DNA of 64,000 nucleotides from Erodium maritimum. Its lineage: Eukaryota > Streptophyta > Magnoliopsida > Geraniales > Geraniaceae. Shown in pieces: positions 1-10,960 of this stretch. Under the pieces are notes generated by a model. That model did no database searches. It saw nothing but the letters and a program-made list of their open reading frames with translations, and was not told the origin of the DNA. The number at the start of each line of letters is the position of its first letter. The first letter of the stretch is position 1. Made by a program: the position numbers and the translations under genes. The DNA lies in assembly GCA_963921825.1 (NCBI GenBank), contig OY997593.1, positions 46,391,111-46,455,110 on the forward strand, written 5' to 3'.

Positions 1-459
1 CGGCCAACAAGGGGGAAAATGCTGAATTTGTTGCCCCATGTGATTTTATCCTCAAGGTGGAAATATCCCTTTCGTCCTTTAGCCCCTCTCTCTCTCCTTT
101 GTCCTTAAGTGGGGACCAATTGGTCTTTTCTCCCACTTTTCTTCCCCTCCAATCTAGCATGGACATGTGTCCATGTGGGGACCACTCCTACCCAAAAATA
201 TCTCAGCTCATAATATTTTTATTCGTTAAAACTCTGAAATCGACGTAGTTTGACCCGGGTTTGATTTTTTCACAAAAGGTGTCATTTGAAAGGAAATGAC
301 CCAACTAAGCTAACCGTAACGACGGCTAAGCTTTTTGGGCCCCGGAAAGGTCACAAATGACTCCCGGAGTCATCGGTTGACTTTTCCGACCGAAAGTCAA
401 CTCTCGCCAAAAATCACTGGTTCGACCGGGATCGACCTAGGGTGGTTCTTACAACATAT
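1..459. other. Unassigned intergenic DNA
   Basis: No gene, RNA or recognisable element is seen. The stretch is pyrimidine-rich near 60-150 and holds only short chance reading frames. Two short local repeats (around GACTCCCGGAGTC and GTTGACTTTTCCGACC, near 360-400) suggest old repeat-derived DNA, but I cannot assign a family. Confidence 0.4.
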
Positions 460-770
460 ATAATATTTTATTTTATTTCAAAAATATTTTAAAAATCAGT
501 TTTATTTCTAAAAATAAGATTTTTTTATTTTAAGAAAATATTTTTTATTTAATACAAACTTATTAAATAACTTTATTTTCACTAAATAAAAAATGATTTT
601 TGAAAATAAAAATCTTATTTTTTGAAATAAAAAATATGATTACTTTCGCGGGGTACTAAATCGAAAATAAAACTTTTCCAAGGTACTGGAAACGAAAAAA
701 ACAGTGTAGGGTATTATAATGAAGATAAAACTTTCGCGGGGTATTACAATGAAATTTGTCCTCAAAAAAT
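460..770. repeat. AT-rich inverted repeat with GGGGTATTACAATGAA-type end
   Basis: A very AT-rich stretch contains two imperfect inverted arms (about 464-545 and 590-635, both built on TTTTATTTCAAAAATA-like sequence). It is followed by two copies of a CTTTCGCGGGGTA(C/T)TA motif at about 645 and 733. The ending resembles in style the long foldback element at 46677, in which near-identical short phrases repeat inward from the terminus. A matching terminus on the left was not found, so this is at best a decayed or truncated MITE-like element. The family assignment is inference. Confidence 0.35.
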
Positions 771-879
771 GCGGATAGTCATAGGTAGGAAGTGAAACCG
801 AAGTTCAGGGAAAATTAGGATTTATTGCGAGTTATAGTAGGAGGCTTTATCCCATTATGTTAATGGATAAGAGACGTGG

Positions 880-2284
880 CGCTCTTTCTTTGAAACTCTC
901 AAAAACAAAACCCTACCTCTCGCTTCAAGTCGCCGCAACTCTCCTTTATCGGTGACTACAGTGGCTTCCTCTCCATTGAAGCTGTCGGTGACGGTTGTTC
1001 GCATTCTCCTCCCATCTCTCCTCTTCTTTCTTCCTCATTTGTTCCCTGCTTCTCCTTCTCCTCCTCATACTTTCCCCTTACGTTCCCAGATCCGGCATGT
1101 GTGGTAAAAATTTTGGTCGCTCCTCCCGCCTTGATTGTTTTGGCCTCCTCTCCGTCTCTCTGGTTTATGTTCCCAACCTGTCCCTAGTGTTTTTGCTCAG
1201 ATATGTTTGTTCTGGTGGTCTGACGTCAGTTGCTTTTCGTCGGTCTGGGATTGGCCACCGACTAGTAGTGTCTACTATGAGAATTGTTGGCTGAGTGATC
1301 GTCGGTGTGAGTCCGTGATCTAGTTGGCTTATTCTTCGTCTGGCTAGTGTTGGTCTTCGTTTGGTAGCGTTTGCTTCGAGATCTGGAGTGGTCTCCGTCG
1401 TTGCTCCGACGGTAGCTCCTTAGTGATGGTCGTGGCTTGATTTGGGGTCCCGTCACGGCTTGGTGCCGACGTTGTCCAGACGGCTCGGTGTGACTCTCGA
1501 TGCCTCCTTCTTGAGGTGAGGTTTATTGGTACACCATCTTAGCTGCTTAAGTTTTGTGTCCCCATTATTGTCCCTTTATCATCTTCTGCTTGGTTTTTAT
1601 CTGTTTTTTTCCACTTCGATGGTTAGGGCTCGTCGGTTTTTATGTATTGGCTGTAGGCGAATGATTATTGTGTCTATTGGATTATTACCTTCATAATCGT
1701 TATTACGGTACAATGAGTTCTGCTGGGTATAGCCCTCTGGGTTTGTCTCTGTCGTTGCGGTATTGGTCGGCGGCTTGTTAGTGATCGTCAACCAGTCTGT
1801 GTGAGAGGTTGATGATCCTGATGAGACATAGTGTTCTACAATTCTGGCAGTTATTTAGGTGTATTTAACTATCGCTTGGGCTTAATGGTTGAAAAATCCG
1901 AGTTGTAGACCTTTTTTTTTACTCTTTTGTGCTTCATGGTTGTAAAATCCGGGTTCTAGGCCTAATTTATGTTTACTTAGTAAATGTTTGATGGTTGTGA
2001 AATCTAATTGTTTGAGTGTGGTTGTCTGGTTTAAGCTCTTGTTGGGTTGTCGAGGTTTCTATCAGAGGAACGCTCCTTATTTGTACTTATTCGATCATTC
2101 CAGAATCTATTGTTTACGTTGAGGGTGAAACATGTTTAGTCCTCTTATGGTTTTTGTTTTAGCCGAAACTAATTCCGTGCTTTTTGTTGTAAGGGCTTCG
2201 CCTGTTTTTCTCGTCTTTCATCCTCTACGAGATGGGTTTTTTTAAATTTTCTTTATAGATAAAATAAAATTCAAAAAAAAAAAG
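880..2284 (+). mobile_element. Possible poly(A)-tailed non-LTR retroposon (LINE-like remnant)
   Basis: The stretch is GT/TC-skewed, has no intron-like structure, and ends in an A-run (about 2273-2284) preceded by an AT-rich tail and the phrase CTTCGCCTG, a layout common at 3' ends of plant L1-type elements. The chance reading frames inside (995-1294, 1135-1323) match no family I know. No ORF1 or ORF2 domain and no clear target duplication were found, so the call rests only on the tail. It could equally be an old transcribed non-coding sequence. Confidence 0.25.
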
Positions 2285-2819
2285 ACAGTGGAGGTGCAGG
2301 ACTAGGATTTACCATGTTACTGTTCACACGAAAAAGAAACTCTAAAACAAGATGCAACTGCAAAGCCCTGCTTGAGTGAATCAGCTAATAACAGATATTA
2401 GTTATGGGTGGAAAAAACAAGTAACGCAGCCGTGAAGATATCTATCATTCATTACCTTCTGTTCTAAATACAAATTTCAAAACTTCCAAGACAATTGCCC
2501 AAACCATTGAATAGTCTCAAACAAAGTGGAGGTACTATAATGAAACTCCATGCTTGAACTCATTCGAACTAATGCCAAGACCATTGAATCAAGTCTTTGG
2601 CAGCCGACGAACTGAATTTTTCCTACTCAGCAGCAAGGGCAAGCACACAAACACCTGAATACACTTTCCCTTCACAACAAATCCAATACCCTTTTAATTC
2701 AAACAAAACATTACAAGTTTTTAACACAATCCAACAGGTAGAGCTTAAACATAGGATGATATGCCCACACAATACTTCGTTCTATCAGAATAAACGGCCA
2801 AACTTATCTATCCATCACA
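2285..2819 (-). other. 3' flank and 3' UTR of CCT2
   Basis: This segment lies directly downstream of the CCT2 stop codon on the minus strand and must contain its 3' UTR; the polyadenylation site cannot be fixed by eye. The plus-strand frame at 2597-2857 runs antisense to the end of CCT2 and is not considered a gene. Confidence 0.5.
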
Positions 2820-5800
2820 TCACATCCTATCTTCTCTCCTCCGTGGAGCACAAGTGATGATTTCATCAACTCTAAGAATCATTTCAGCAGCCTCAGTCGC
2901 AGAAAGCAACACAGCTTGCTTAACCTTAAAGGATTCAGAGATCCCCAACTCAGCCATATCTCCTACCTGTAACCATCCCAAATGAGTGAGGAGCATGCAA
3001 ATCTCAGGAATTCTTAACTATTTGAGCAAATATCTAATATTACCAATAACAAAATCATGTCACCAACTATTGGTGATTACAGATTTTACTAATTAATTCA
3101 TTGGCAGTCAGCTACTACACAAGGAAGCTAATATTTTAGTTGGATGCATAAATATTTTATACATACAGCATTGCGAGCTAAACCTTCAAATCATAACTGC
3201 CCAGCAAGAATAGAGCATGATTCAAAGTAATCACTTTGCAGACTAAGTTTCTATACTTACAGATCCAGAGATGACATCAATCCCAGCATTGCACGCTTCT
3301 TTATGGTGCTCCGCACGAAGCTGAGCAACCAACTCTGCACTGTCTAAACCAGCATTGTCAGCGATGGTTGTTGGGATGGCTATAAGTGCACGGGAGAATG
3401 CCTCAATAGCATGAGATTTCTTCCCAGGAGTCTTCCAGGCAAGCTCATCGACATCCTTCGCCATCACCATCTCCGGAAATCCACCACCAAGCAAAACCCT
3501 GCTGTCATTGACCGTCTGAGACAGCACACACAAAGCATCATGCAAAGACCTTTCAGCCTCATCAAGCACATGATGGCTGCCAAAAAAAACACATCAGAAT
3601 GTAAAATTCAAATGAGGTACAAAGAAACACAACTTGAGCACTAAAGTTGGGCCAAAACAGATATTTTGACATGGCCTCGTATATCTCAACAAGACAAACA
3701 CTAATATATACAAGAATTATCATTCAAGAAGATGACAGCTGATGAACAAGAGCATGTACCTTGCACCTCTTAGTACTATAGTGCATGCCTGACCCAACTC
3801 AACACCAGAAAAATGTATCAACCTATCCTCCCCAATCATGATTTCTTCAATAAGCTTGCAATGGCCAAGTTTGACAGACTCCGGATTATCAAAGGTGGAT
3901 GCAATTTCACCCCCAGTAACTAGAGCCAGGCGCTCGATACCATCAAAATCAGCATGCTCAATTGCAAGTATACCAGCATCAGCAAAGAGTTCCTCTGGGA
4001 AATTGTAAATCAACTGTCTGTTGACAAAACAATTAATTCCATGACCAATAATCTTCTTCACCTTTTCCCTCATTTTTTCCTTCTCAGCACCTTCAATCTC
4101 CGCAACTTTGGCCATTGAATCAACACGAACACGTGCCCCATAAATTTTTACTTTGTCAGTATCCATCGCAGTATTAGCTACCAAAATATTTGCATTCTCA
4201 ATGCGTTTTGGTTGTCCAACACCAATTTTCTTGTCTAGAATAAATCTGAGAAGCAAATGGTTGACAAGTTAGAAAACACGATTTACATCGATATCAATAG
4301 AATACACCAAAGTACAGAAGGAAAGTAAAAAGAATCGGTGGGCATTCAACACAAAGCAAAATACAGTATAACTCACCCCTCATCCAAAAAGGAATCCTTT
4401 AGAGATCCTCCAGGCTTCTTAATAATTTGAATGGCCTCCAGGTTTGTGCTGCCCTGTAAAATGGCACATTATCAGGAAAGAAAATACTACCTCCTTCTCA
4501 AAATGAGTGACCTTACTTGCCTAACTTGGATGTCGGAAAATGACATGCATGAATTATCAATCATACCTAACCATTAATTAGCTACCCACCCTTAGCTGGC
4601 TAGCACGTGGTAGGATATGATGGCATGTGTGAAAGTCGGGTTATAGTTTAATTCCTCCTTATTCTTTTACAAAATGTCAAATAAGGAAGTCATAATGAGA
4701 GGGAGTACATTGACAGCAACACAAGCCATGAAATGAAAATCCTGATAGATAATCATTGTTTTTTACCAGCAAAATAGATAGTGAAACATAATATAACATA
4801 AGGGAATACCAAAGCACAAAGGTGTGTCATGTTTAGAAAGTACAATGTGAAATGGTATCCTCCATTCTTTGATACGGGTGGATAGAAAACATTGCTCAGT
4901 GTGTTGCACACATCAAGCTTTTCTATATGCCAACCATATCGATAAAAGAATATGCTATACAGCCAGGGCATAATACAAGTCAACAATATAACACAAACAG
5001 ATAAACCACTTTTTAACAAAATCCAATATCTGCCCCTTCATTAAAGTATCCACCTCATACCAATATTCGCAATAAACCCATGGGGACACCATCCTAATAT
5101 TCACAATAAACCATCAAAAACTCATTTACTTTTCAGTGAGCTCACATCTCAATGGGCAATTCTGGAGTTCAGATAATCACTACTGGTTAATTAATAGAAA
5201 GAAACATAACTATAAATTTATAAGAGAAAGTAAAAGTCCTACCACATCCCTATGCAACAACCAACCATTGTGGAAATTGCAATACACACATGTAACTATT
5301 CAATTTACGATTATCATAAATGGTGAACAATGCAATGTTAAGATAGCCAAAAGACAATTAAAAAAGGTGTCAATATCTAAAACCTACCTTATGAATTGTC
5401 TGCGGGTGAAAAACTACCTTATGAATTGTCCATGCTTTAAAACTACCCTATCTTTTGACCATGGTTGTCAGTTAGTTTTTTCAACGAAATTACTACTTTT
5501 ATTTATTGTCCACACGCGAAAACTACCCTTATGTATTGTCCATGTCCCTACGTTTCACGGAATACTCCAAATTTTAACTGTATATTCCAAAATTTGTCAG
5601 CGAAGGACCGTGGTCAAAAGATAGGTTATTTTAAAAGCATTGACAATACACAAGGTAGTTTTTTGCATGTGGACAATTCATAAGGTAGTTTTTAGCAATT
5701 AACCCTTTAAAAATAGAACCATCTGAAGACACAAGCACCAAAAAGGCCTGCATATCAACATTCATTTTGAAAAATTCCTCATAAAAAGTAAGGTTCACCT

Positions 5801-7718
5801 TTAGCCTCATGACAGCATCAACAGCCAATTTTCCAAAATGTTCTTTATCTTGTGAAAGAATTTTGGAGCTCAAGGTAGTCATTGCAATCTTCATCAAGTC
5901 TGACCGGAACTTCTCTGCATTACCGACCATGTCAAGCATTTGTCTTTATTACCAAGCAAGGTACAAAAAATTCGATACATCTTAATTGGAATTCAAGATT
6001 CAAAAATCACATGCACGATCATCAACTCATTAGTCTGTATAGCACAAGAAATTCTATATTCATAAAATATTATGAATGAAATTACTAGAAAACCCAGAAG
6101 TTGTGCAAGGAATAAAATTTAGAACAAAATCAATAATAAATCTATAGTTGTAAACAGAAATAACAACTAATACCTGAATCCTCTTTATTATCCACCACCT
6201 TTTGCAATAAAGCATTGCGTGCACACTCAGCTGCCATTCTGTAGCCTAATAATTCGAAAATACATCGTTAAAGTTTGAATACCACAAATACTTGACCAAC
6301 AGAAAAGGACCAGTATAAAAACACAACATAAGCTCATACATAAAAGATGCCTCTTAAACCGAAAGCTTCCAACAAAAGAATTGTATCAAAATAGAAACAT
6401 GCCTTCAACTTAACTTCTAAGCAGGTAGACAGACAATTGATCAATCAATCTGCACCCATTTCATAAGTGCTGACAGTTCACATACTGAAATATTCTCTAA
6501 AAAGTTACACTGATTAATATGTGAAAATACTAATATATACATAGTTGCCAAACAAGATTACAACACTAGCGCAAAGGAGGCATATCGGCAATGGAGCTTT
6601 GCAGGACAACAAGCTTCCAGCTTGAACCCATACGAAGACACAAGTTGAAATTCAACAAGGATACAAAAAATGTCGATAAGAAAATATATAATGTTATCCG
6701 TGCGAATCTTACAACATTACACTTGATAATGTAAATATATCATGGAGCATTTATATGGAGAAATTTTATCCTAAGAAAGCACAGATGAACATTAGGTGTC
6801 TACAAAATCCTAAACTGTAATAACTAGATAAGCAGCAGAATCCGAAAAGCGTCAATTGCAGTAGCATACCTGCTATTATAGTCATTGGGTGAATCTTCGC
6901 AGCAACTAGCTTTTCTGCCTCTCTTAGAAGCTCACCAGCCAAAACAACAACAGAAGTTGTCCCGTCACCAACTTCATCATCTTGTACTTTTGAAATGTCT
7001 AATGTTATAGTTAAGGATTTACATCAAATGATGTTTCAAATCATAGATTTAAATAGTTAAGTATGAAACACCAACAATCATGAAGCACATAAATACACAG
7101 GCACGTCATCATCGGTATGGATACCAATAAGAACTTTAGCAGCAGGGTTGTCAATGTGAAGGGACTTCAATATGGTGGCACCATCATTTGTAACAGTTAC
7201 TGCATTCCCTCTGCCTGTTGATTGCAAAATTTTATCCTGAACCAAGTTGAAACTAAACACTTTAAAGGGAAGGTTTAACATATTGAAAGCTTTTAGTTCA
7301 TGCATTCATCCTCAAATATAGGAACATTCTAGAAAAGGAAGAAAGTTTACCATTCCCTTGGGACCTAAGGTTGTCTTAACCAAATCGGCAATCGCCATTG
7401 CACCAACAAAAGATGCCTGCAGCACAATGAAAAACACAAATTAGAAATTAGAGATGCAAATAAAAGAAAAGCTGCAACAAATAAATTTAAATCATAAGCC
7501 ATGGCTTGGACAAGCTAGACCCAGACTATCATATACTCACCATCCTGGCACGCTCTCCCTTCTCTTCGCTAGCTTCATCTTTAAAAATTCTATCGATCTG
7601 AGATGTCCAGCAAATACATCAACAGGAATGGAAGCAATAAGGGAATATATACTATTAAAAATTTGATAAAAACATTAACTCCGGACGAAAATGTTAGTAG
7701 CATTTAACATACCGCCAT
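2820..7718 (-). CDS. CCT2: T-complex protein 1 subunit beta (CCT-beta chaperonin), 11 coding exons
   Basis: Encodes one subunit of the cytosolic TRiC/CCT ring, an ATP-driven chaperonin that folds actin, tubulin and other proteins. Coding exons, in order on the minus strand: 7713-7718, 7541-7597, 7351-7416, 7125-7236, 6870-6998, 6174-6245, 5799-5914, 4377-4453, 3760-4245, 3261-3576, 2820-2966. All introns are GT-AG and phases agree, giving 1,584 nt and 527 residues, the usual plant CCT2 length. Visible group II chaperonin motifs are [34 protein letters not shown] with the catalytic Asp, [19 protein letters not shown] in the apical domain, and [18 protein letters not shown] near the end; the C-terminus is RREDRM. 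The first coding exon holds only Met-Ala. Two transposons lie in the 4454-5798 intron without touching splice sites. No stop or frameshift was found. Family identity is certain; exon ends were placed by eye. Confidence 0.96.
4485..4707. mobile_element. Stowaway-type (Tc1/mariner) MITE in a CCT2 intron
   Basis: The element runs 4487-4705 between TA dinucleotides (4485-4486 and 4706-4707). Its left end CTACCTCCTTCTCAAAATGA pairs with the reverse of the right end (CTCCCTCTCATTATGACTTC), the classic plant Stowaway terminus. No coding capacity. It lies between CCT2 exons 4377-4453 and 5799-5914, away from the splice sites. Confidence 0.8.
5377..5695. mobile_element. Foldback/MITE element with repeated ACTACCTTATGAATTGTC motif
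   Basis: About 85 bp at each end form imperfect inverted repeats beginning CTAAAA(C/A)CTACCTTATGAA and ending near CTATCTTTTGACCA(T/C)GG. Within each arm the short phrase AACTACCTTATGAATTGTC recurs as direct repeats, so the ends have subterminal repetition. No transposase is present. I could not fix a target duplication; MULE-like affiliation is a guess. It sits in the same CCT2 intron as the Stowaway MITE. Confidence 0.7.
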
Positions 7719-7985
7719 GAATAACTATGAAACTTGAATCCTCAAACAAATTATCTGCATCAATGTACAGAAAACAATCTCTCAAAACAGAAAATGGATG
7801 GTCCCAAAACAGTACCAGAGTTCAGTAGAGTGATTGAGAGAATTCAAGGTTCGATTAGCAAGACAGATACAAAGAAGCCAAGGATCGTAGCTTCTCATAA
7901 CTGCGGAAGTGAAGGTGAGGGATGCGCATACCTGATCTCGAATAGAAATGTCGCCGATGGAGATGTTAGGGTTTAGAAAGTGTGA
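7719..7985 (-). other. CCT2: CCT2 5' UTR, split by an intron
   Basis: The start codon (7716-7718) lies in an exon whose likely acceptor CAG is at 7755-7757, so its first base is 7754. An upstream non-coding exon appears to end at 7932, followed by a GTATGC donor, leaving a 5' UTR intron of about 177 nt (7755-7931). No ATG occurs in the visible part of the upstream exon. The transcription start is not fixed; the upper limit is a guess. 5' UTR introns are common in constitutively expressed plant genes. Confidence 0.65.
7966..7975 (-). promoter_or_regulatory. Telo-box-like motif in the CCT2 leader
   Basis: On the minus strand the sequence reads TAAACCCTAA, containing the plant telo-box AAACCCTAA. 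In plants this motif is enriched near the start sites of genes for translation and cell growth, which fits a chaperonin. Whether it acts here is inference from position only. Confidence 0.5.
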
Positions 7986-8696
7986 ACTCCGTGCCGGAAA
8001 CTAGGTATAGAGGCCTCTCTGGAGTGTAAGAATGTAGTAGAACATGCGGTTCGGCCTCATCATACCCTATGTACTCAGAGAAAAGGTGACCGTTGGATTG
8101 GATAGCACGTGCTAAATCGACCGTCAGGAGGTAAGAGAACTACTTGGAGTATGTACAGCAGGCGATTCGTATACGCGACTCGTGAATTGTGAATCGTGAA
8201 TCACGAGTCGTACCATTGTGAAAGTAAAAAGCGTGCGTTTCACAATTTACGACTCACTAAACGTAAGTCGCGGTCAACCTACCAAAACGCGTAACGTGGT
8301 CTTTAAAAATTTTGATTTTGTATAAACGGTGTTCAAAATTTACAAATTTGTAGTCGTTAGGTTCCTATTGTTCTATATAATTTTATTTAATATCTTTTAT
8401 GACAAAAAATATCGATTTACACTTCGAATCTAGATAACGAACAAAAACTCAACATCCACTCAACTCATGAGTTTCATATATAATTCTCACATTGTGGAAC
8501 ACAGCTCAATTTAAGGACTCGTATCACAGTTCTATACGGTCACCACATGAGTCTCAATTCATGAGTTCCATATGTGAGTCCCTCATTATTACATTTTTAG
8601 TCGTCATAGATTTGCATTGTTTGTTAGCTTGGATTCATTCGTGGGAGGAAAAAAAATTAGGTTAATTACGTTTTGTTCTTTTTGTGGATGGGTAAC
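7986..8696. other. Intergenic region upstream of CCT2
   Basis: No gene is seen. It should contain the CCT2 promoter, which reads leftward. A perfect 10-bp inverted repeat CGACTCGTGA/TCACGAGTCG lies at 8176-8185 and 8201-8210, and similar GACTC/GAGTC words recur to 8600. Confidence 0.5.
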
Positions 8697-9002
8697 TGAT
8701 ACATGAACGTGGTGGTAGAATGGAGAACCTTAGCTGGTCGTACAACACTCTCTAAGGTTCCAATGGATGAAGATGGAGTCGATGATGGAGATTGCTTCAA
8801 CTGGTCGTACAACACTCTTTGAAGAATCGAAGTAACTAGGAGGATAGATGGTGGGTTGAATGACGCCACACAGATTATGGAAAGTCTATGATAAATCGAA
8901 ACACTAAAACTTCAAGGATTCACACACATGAAGATTGAAATGCGATAAGTTCTTCCCAGAAGAAAACTCGAATTTTTATTTCATAAAACTTGCATAAACT
9001 TG

Positions 9003-10580
9003 TTTTTTTTAGGTGGAAAGATAATATTATTAATTAAAGCATTTTGGTGACCGCGAAGACGGTTAGCACCATACAAACCAAGAAACTAACATAAAACTGA
9101 AAGGCAAGTGTTGAATAGTAAATGTTGCTCATGGGCATAAGGGCGGTCGGAGGGGTGGGACTACGGTAGCATCCAGAGACACCGATACAGTGTGCTCCAA
9201 CCACAAGAAACTGATCGAGCAGATCAGATGATAACTTTGCAGTGGTGGACCGATTACTCCCCTGGTAAGTCAGTGTGTGTCGTCCTCCCTTGACTGATAG
9301 TTTTAGGGCTCCTGAACACGGGATTGCTGACTCCGAAATGGTAGGGAAGCATCTCATCGACTGTTGGCAGAACCATTGCCGCCAATCTGCCAGGGAGGTG
9401 GTACAGTCGACCAACCCCTCCCTGGGTCCCCCAGCACTCATTCCTGGAGGCGGGGGTGCTTGAAGCCCCCCGCCGCTACCTGTGACGCCCCATCAAACGC
9501 CGATGAACCTTCCTCCTCCTCAAGGTCCTCATCCATCTCCGCCCTTTTCTTCCCAGACAGTGACGGTGAAGGATCACGTGGTAGCCATCCTACTGGTATC
9601 TCCTCTTCCCTTTCCCCCTGTCCTCCATACATCTCCTTTTCCTGATGACGTGGTGGTGTCCCTGGTCCCACCTGTTTGGGGCCCCCTCTTCCCATACCTC
9701 TCATATATGTCCAGTTCGTCCCTGAGGTAGCCTTCCCATGTTTTTCCTTCTCCAGAGCCGATCTCGGGTCCGCCGACGCTTTCAGCGACGATCCCCGGAC
9801 TCCCCCAACAACCAGACAGACCGGGAATAGATGACCCGCACAACAACATCCAAAATATTGCTCAGGTAAATGTTTATAGGAAATAACCAACCGAGTTCGT
9901 ACTTGGGATACTGATAGTCGAAACCATAGCTGACTCTGTAAGGGTACTCGAATGTCCGCCCTGATTCTGATCTTCATAAAGTCCCCCCAGCAAAGTCCCT
10001 CCTTGTCCACATCCACTCCTTGGCAGACCCACAAAGTATTCCCCACTCTGAATCTCACATCTCTCGTCCATGCCCCACAGGTAAGTTCGACACCCGCGCC
10101 CAGACCGAGAATTGATGGAACTCAAGATCTTTTACCTGCATATGGGCCCTCAGATCCGTAAACAGGACAAGGGAGTCCCAGAAGGACCACGGTTCCCCCA
10201 ACAACACTCTTTCCCTTTCCTTAGCTGTCCTAAAGAAAAAAGCGACCAAACCCCCCTCCAGGGGTTTAGCATCGACCTTCATTCCCCATACATATTCCAT
10301 CCGCGCTACCACTGACTTCCAGAATATCTTCTTAGATGTAAGGACCTTAGCTTCCAGCGCAAATCTATACTGAATCCCACATCCAGAGACCTCATGAACC
10401 AGTACCACGGTCTCCTTGATCCTCATCGCGCCCATTTGGGATCCCAGTTCCCCGACTTGTTCCCCCGGGGTACGCCAATCTCTCCTCTGTGTTCCAAACG
10501 GGTTGAGACCTTATGTCGGATTCGATTGACCCGCTTGGGCCGGGTTACGAATCGGATTCGAACCATGTCCAGTTACTATG
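9003..10580 (-). mobile_element. Truncated LINE (ORF1 remnant plus 3' end) inside an LTR
   Basis: Minus strand; its poly(A) is the T-run at 9003-9010. A DUF4283-like ORF1 region lies at 10055-10435 and continues in a second frame at 9438-10058. No reverse transcriptase domain is present although the 3' tail is, so ORF2 was lost. The insertion joins LTR sequence ending ATAAACTTG on the left to TCTATTACA on the right. A short imperfect repeat of the flank (AAACTTG against TACTATG) may be a decayed target duplication. Confidence 0.72.
10055..10435 (-). pseudogene. LINE ORF1, DUF4283-like N-terminal domain
   Basis: Plant L1-type ORF1 proteins start with a DUF4283 domain and carry a zinc knuckle; they bind the element RNA. 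This frame has the typical pattern: a region ending GGLVAFFFRTAKERERVL, then LGEPWSFWDSLVLF and FHQFSVWARVSNLPV, which match the family order (strand, GGPW loop, hydrophobic strand, FWVQVHDLP-like). The 9438-10058 frame continues with a DVDKEGLCWGDFMKIRIRADIR segment, normally in the same protein, so there is at least one frameshift. No zinc knuckle was located with confidence. Confidence 0.7.
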
Positions 10581-10925
10581 TCTATTACATTCTGAAATTG
10601 GACCTTGTTAAATAGGACAGTAGTAAAACTTGAAATTAATTACTTTGGACAACTAAATGACTCTTTGTTTGTCTAAATGTTGGAAATCTGCAAATCAGCA
10701 CAAAATGGCTCATTAATGGTCTTGAAGTCATCTCCCTTGCATTGAATTAAGTGCCTGATTTGTCTTTGGAAATATGGAATAAGTTGTCTTCATTAATTCC
10801 TTGGAAAGAGCCAAGATGCCTTCATTAATTCCTTGGAAAGAGCCAAAACAGATTTGTTGGAATCTTGAATTGATTTTGAATGTCTTCTTGATTTCCCTTG
10901 AGAGCTAGTTTCGATGTCCACATCA

Positions 10926-10938
10926 TTCCCCCCCTCTT
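10926..10938 (-). promoter_or_regulatory. Polypurine tract of the LARD-like element
   Basis: Minus strand AAGAGGGGGGGAA abuts the TGATGTGG start of the 3' LTR, the normal plus-strand priming site. Confidence 0.85.
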
Positions 10939-10960
10939 GACAAGGTTCTGTCCTCAGAAC

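Larger units (their letters stand above)
8697..10925 (-). repeat. 3' LTR of the LARD-like element, split by a LINE
   Basis: Pieces 8697-9002 and 10581-10925 together match the 5' LTR. The second piece carries a 32-bp direct duplication (10788-10851, phrase CTTCATTAATTCCTTGGAAA twice) that is single in the 5' LTR, so the two LTRs differ by this tandem event as well as by the LINE. Confidence 0.85.

Noticed and set aside
3411..3644. Plus-strand frames across the CCT2 region (2597-2857, 3411-3644, 5136-5683, 7454-7976)
   Set aside because: They run antisense to CCT2 exons or through introns and match nothing; the minus-strand exon structure explains the region.
8666..8869. Small minus-strand gene repeated at 11674-11925
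   Set aside because: Both copies are the end of the LARD LTRs.
9275..10615. Plus-strand frames opposite the LINE at 9003-10580
   Set aside because: The minus strand carries DUF4283 blocks; the plus frames are shadows.
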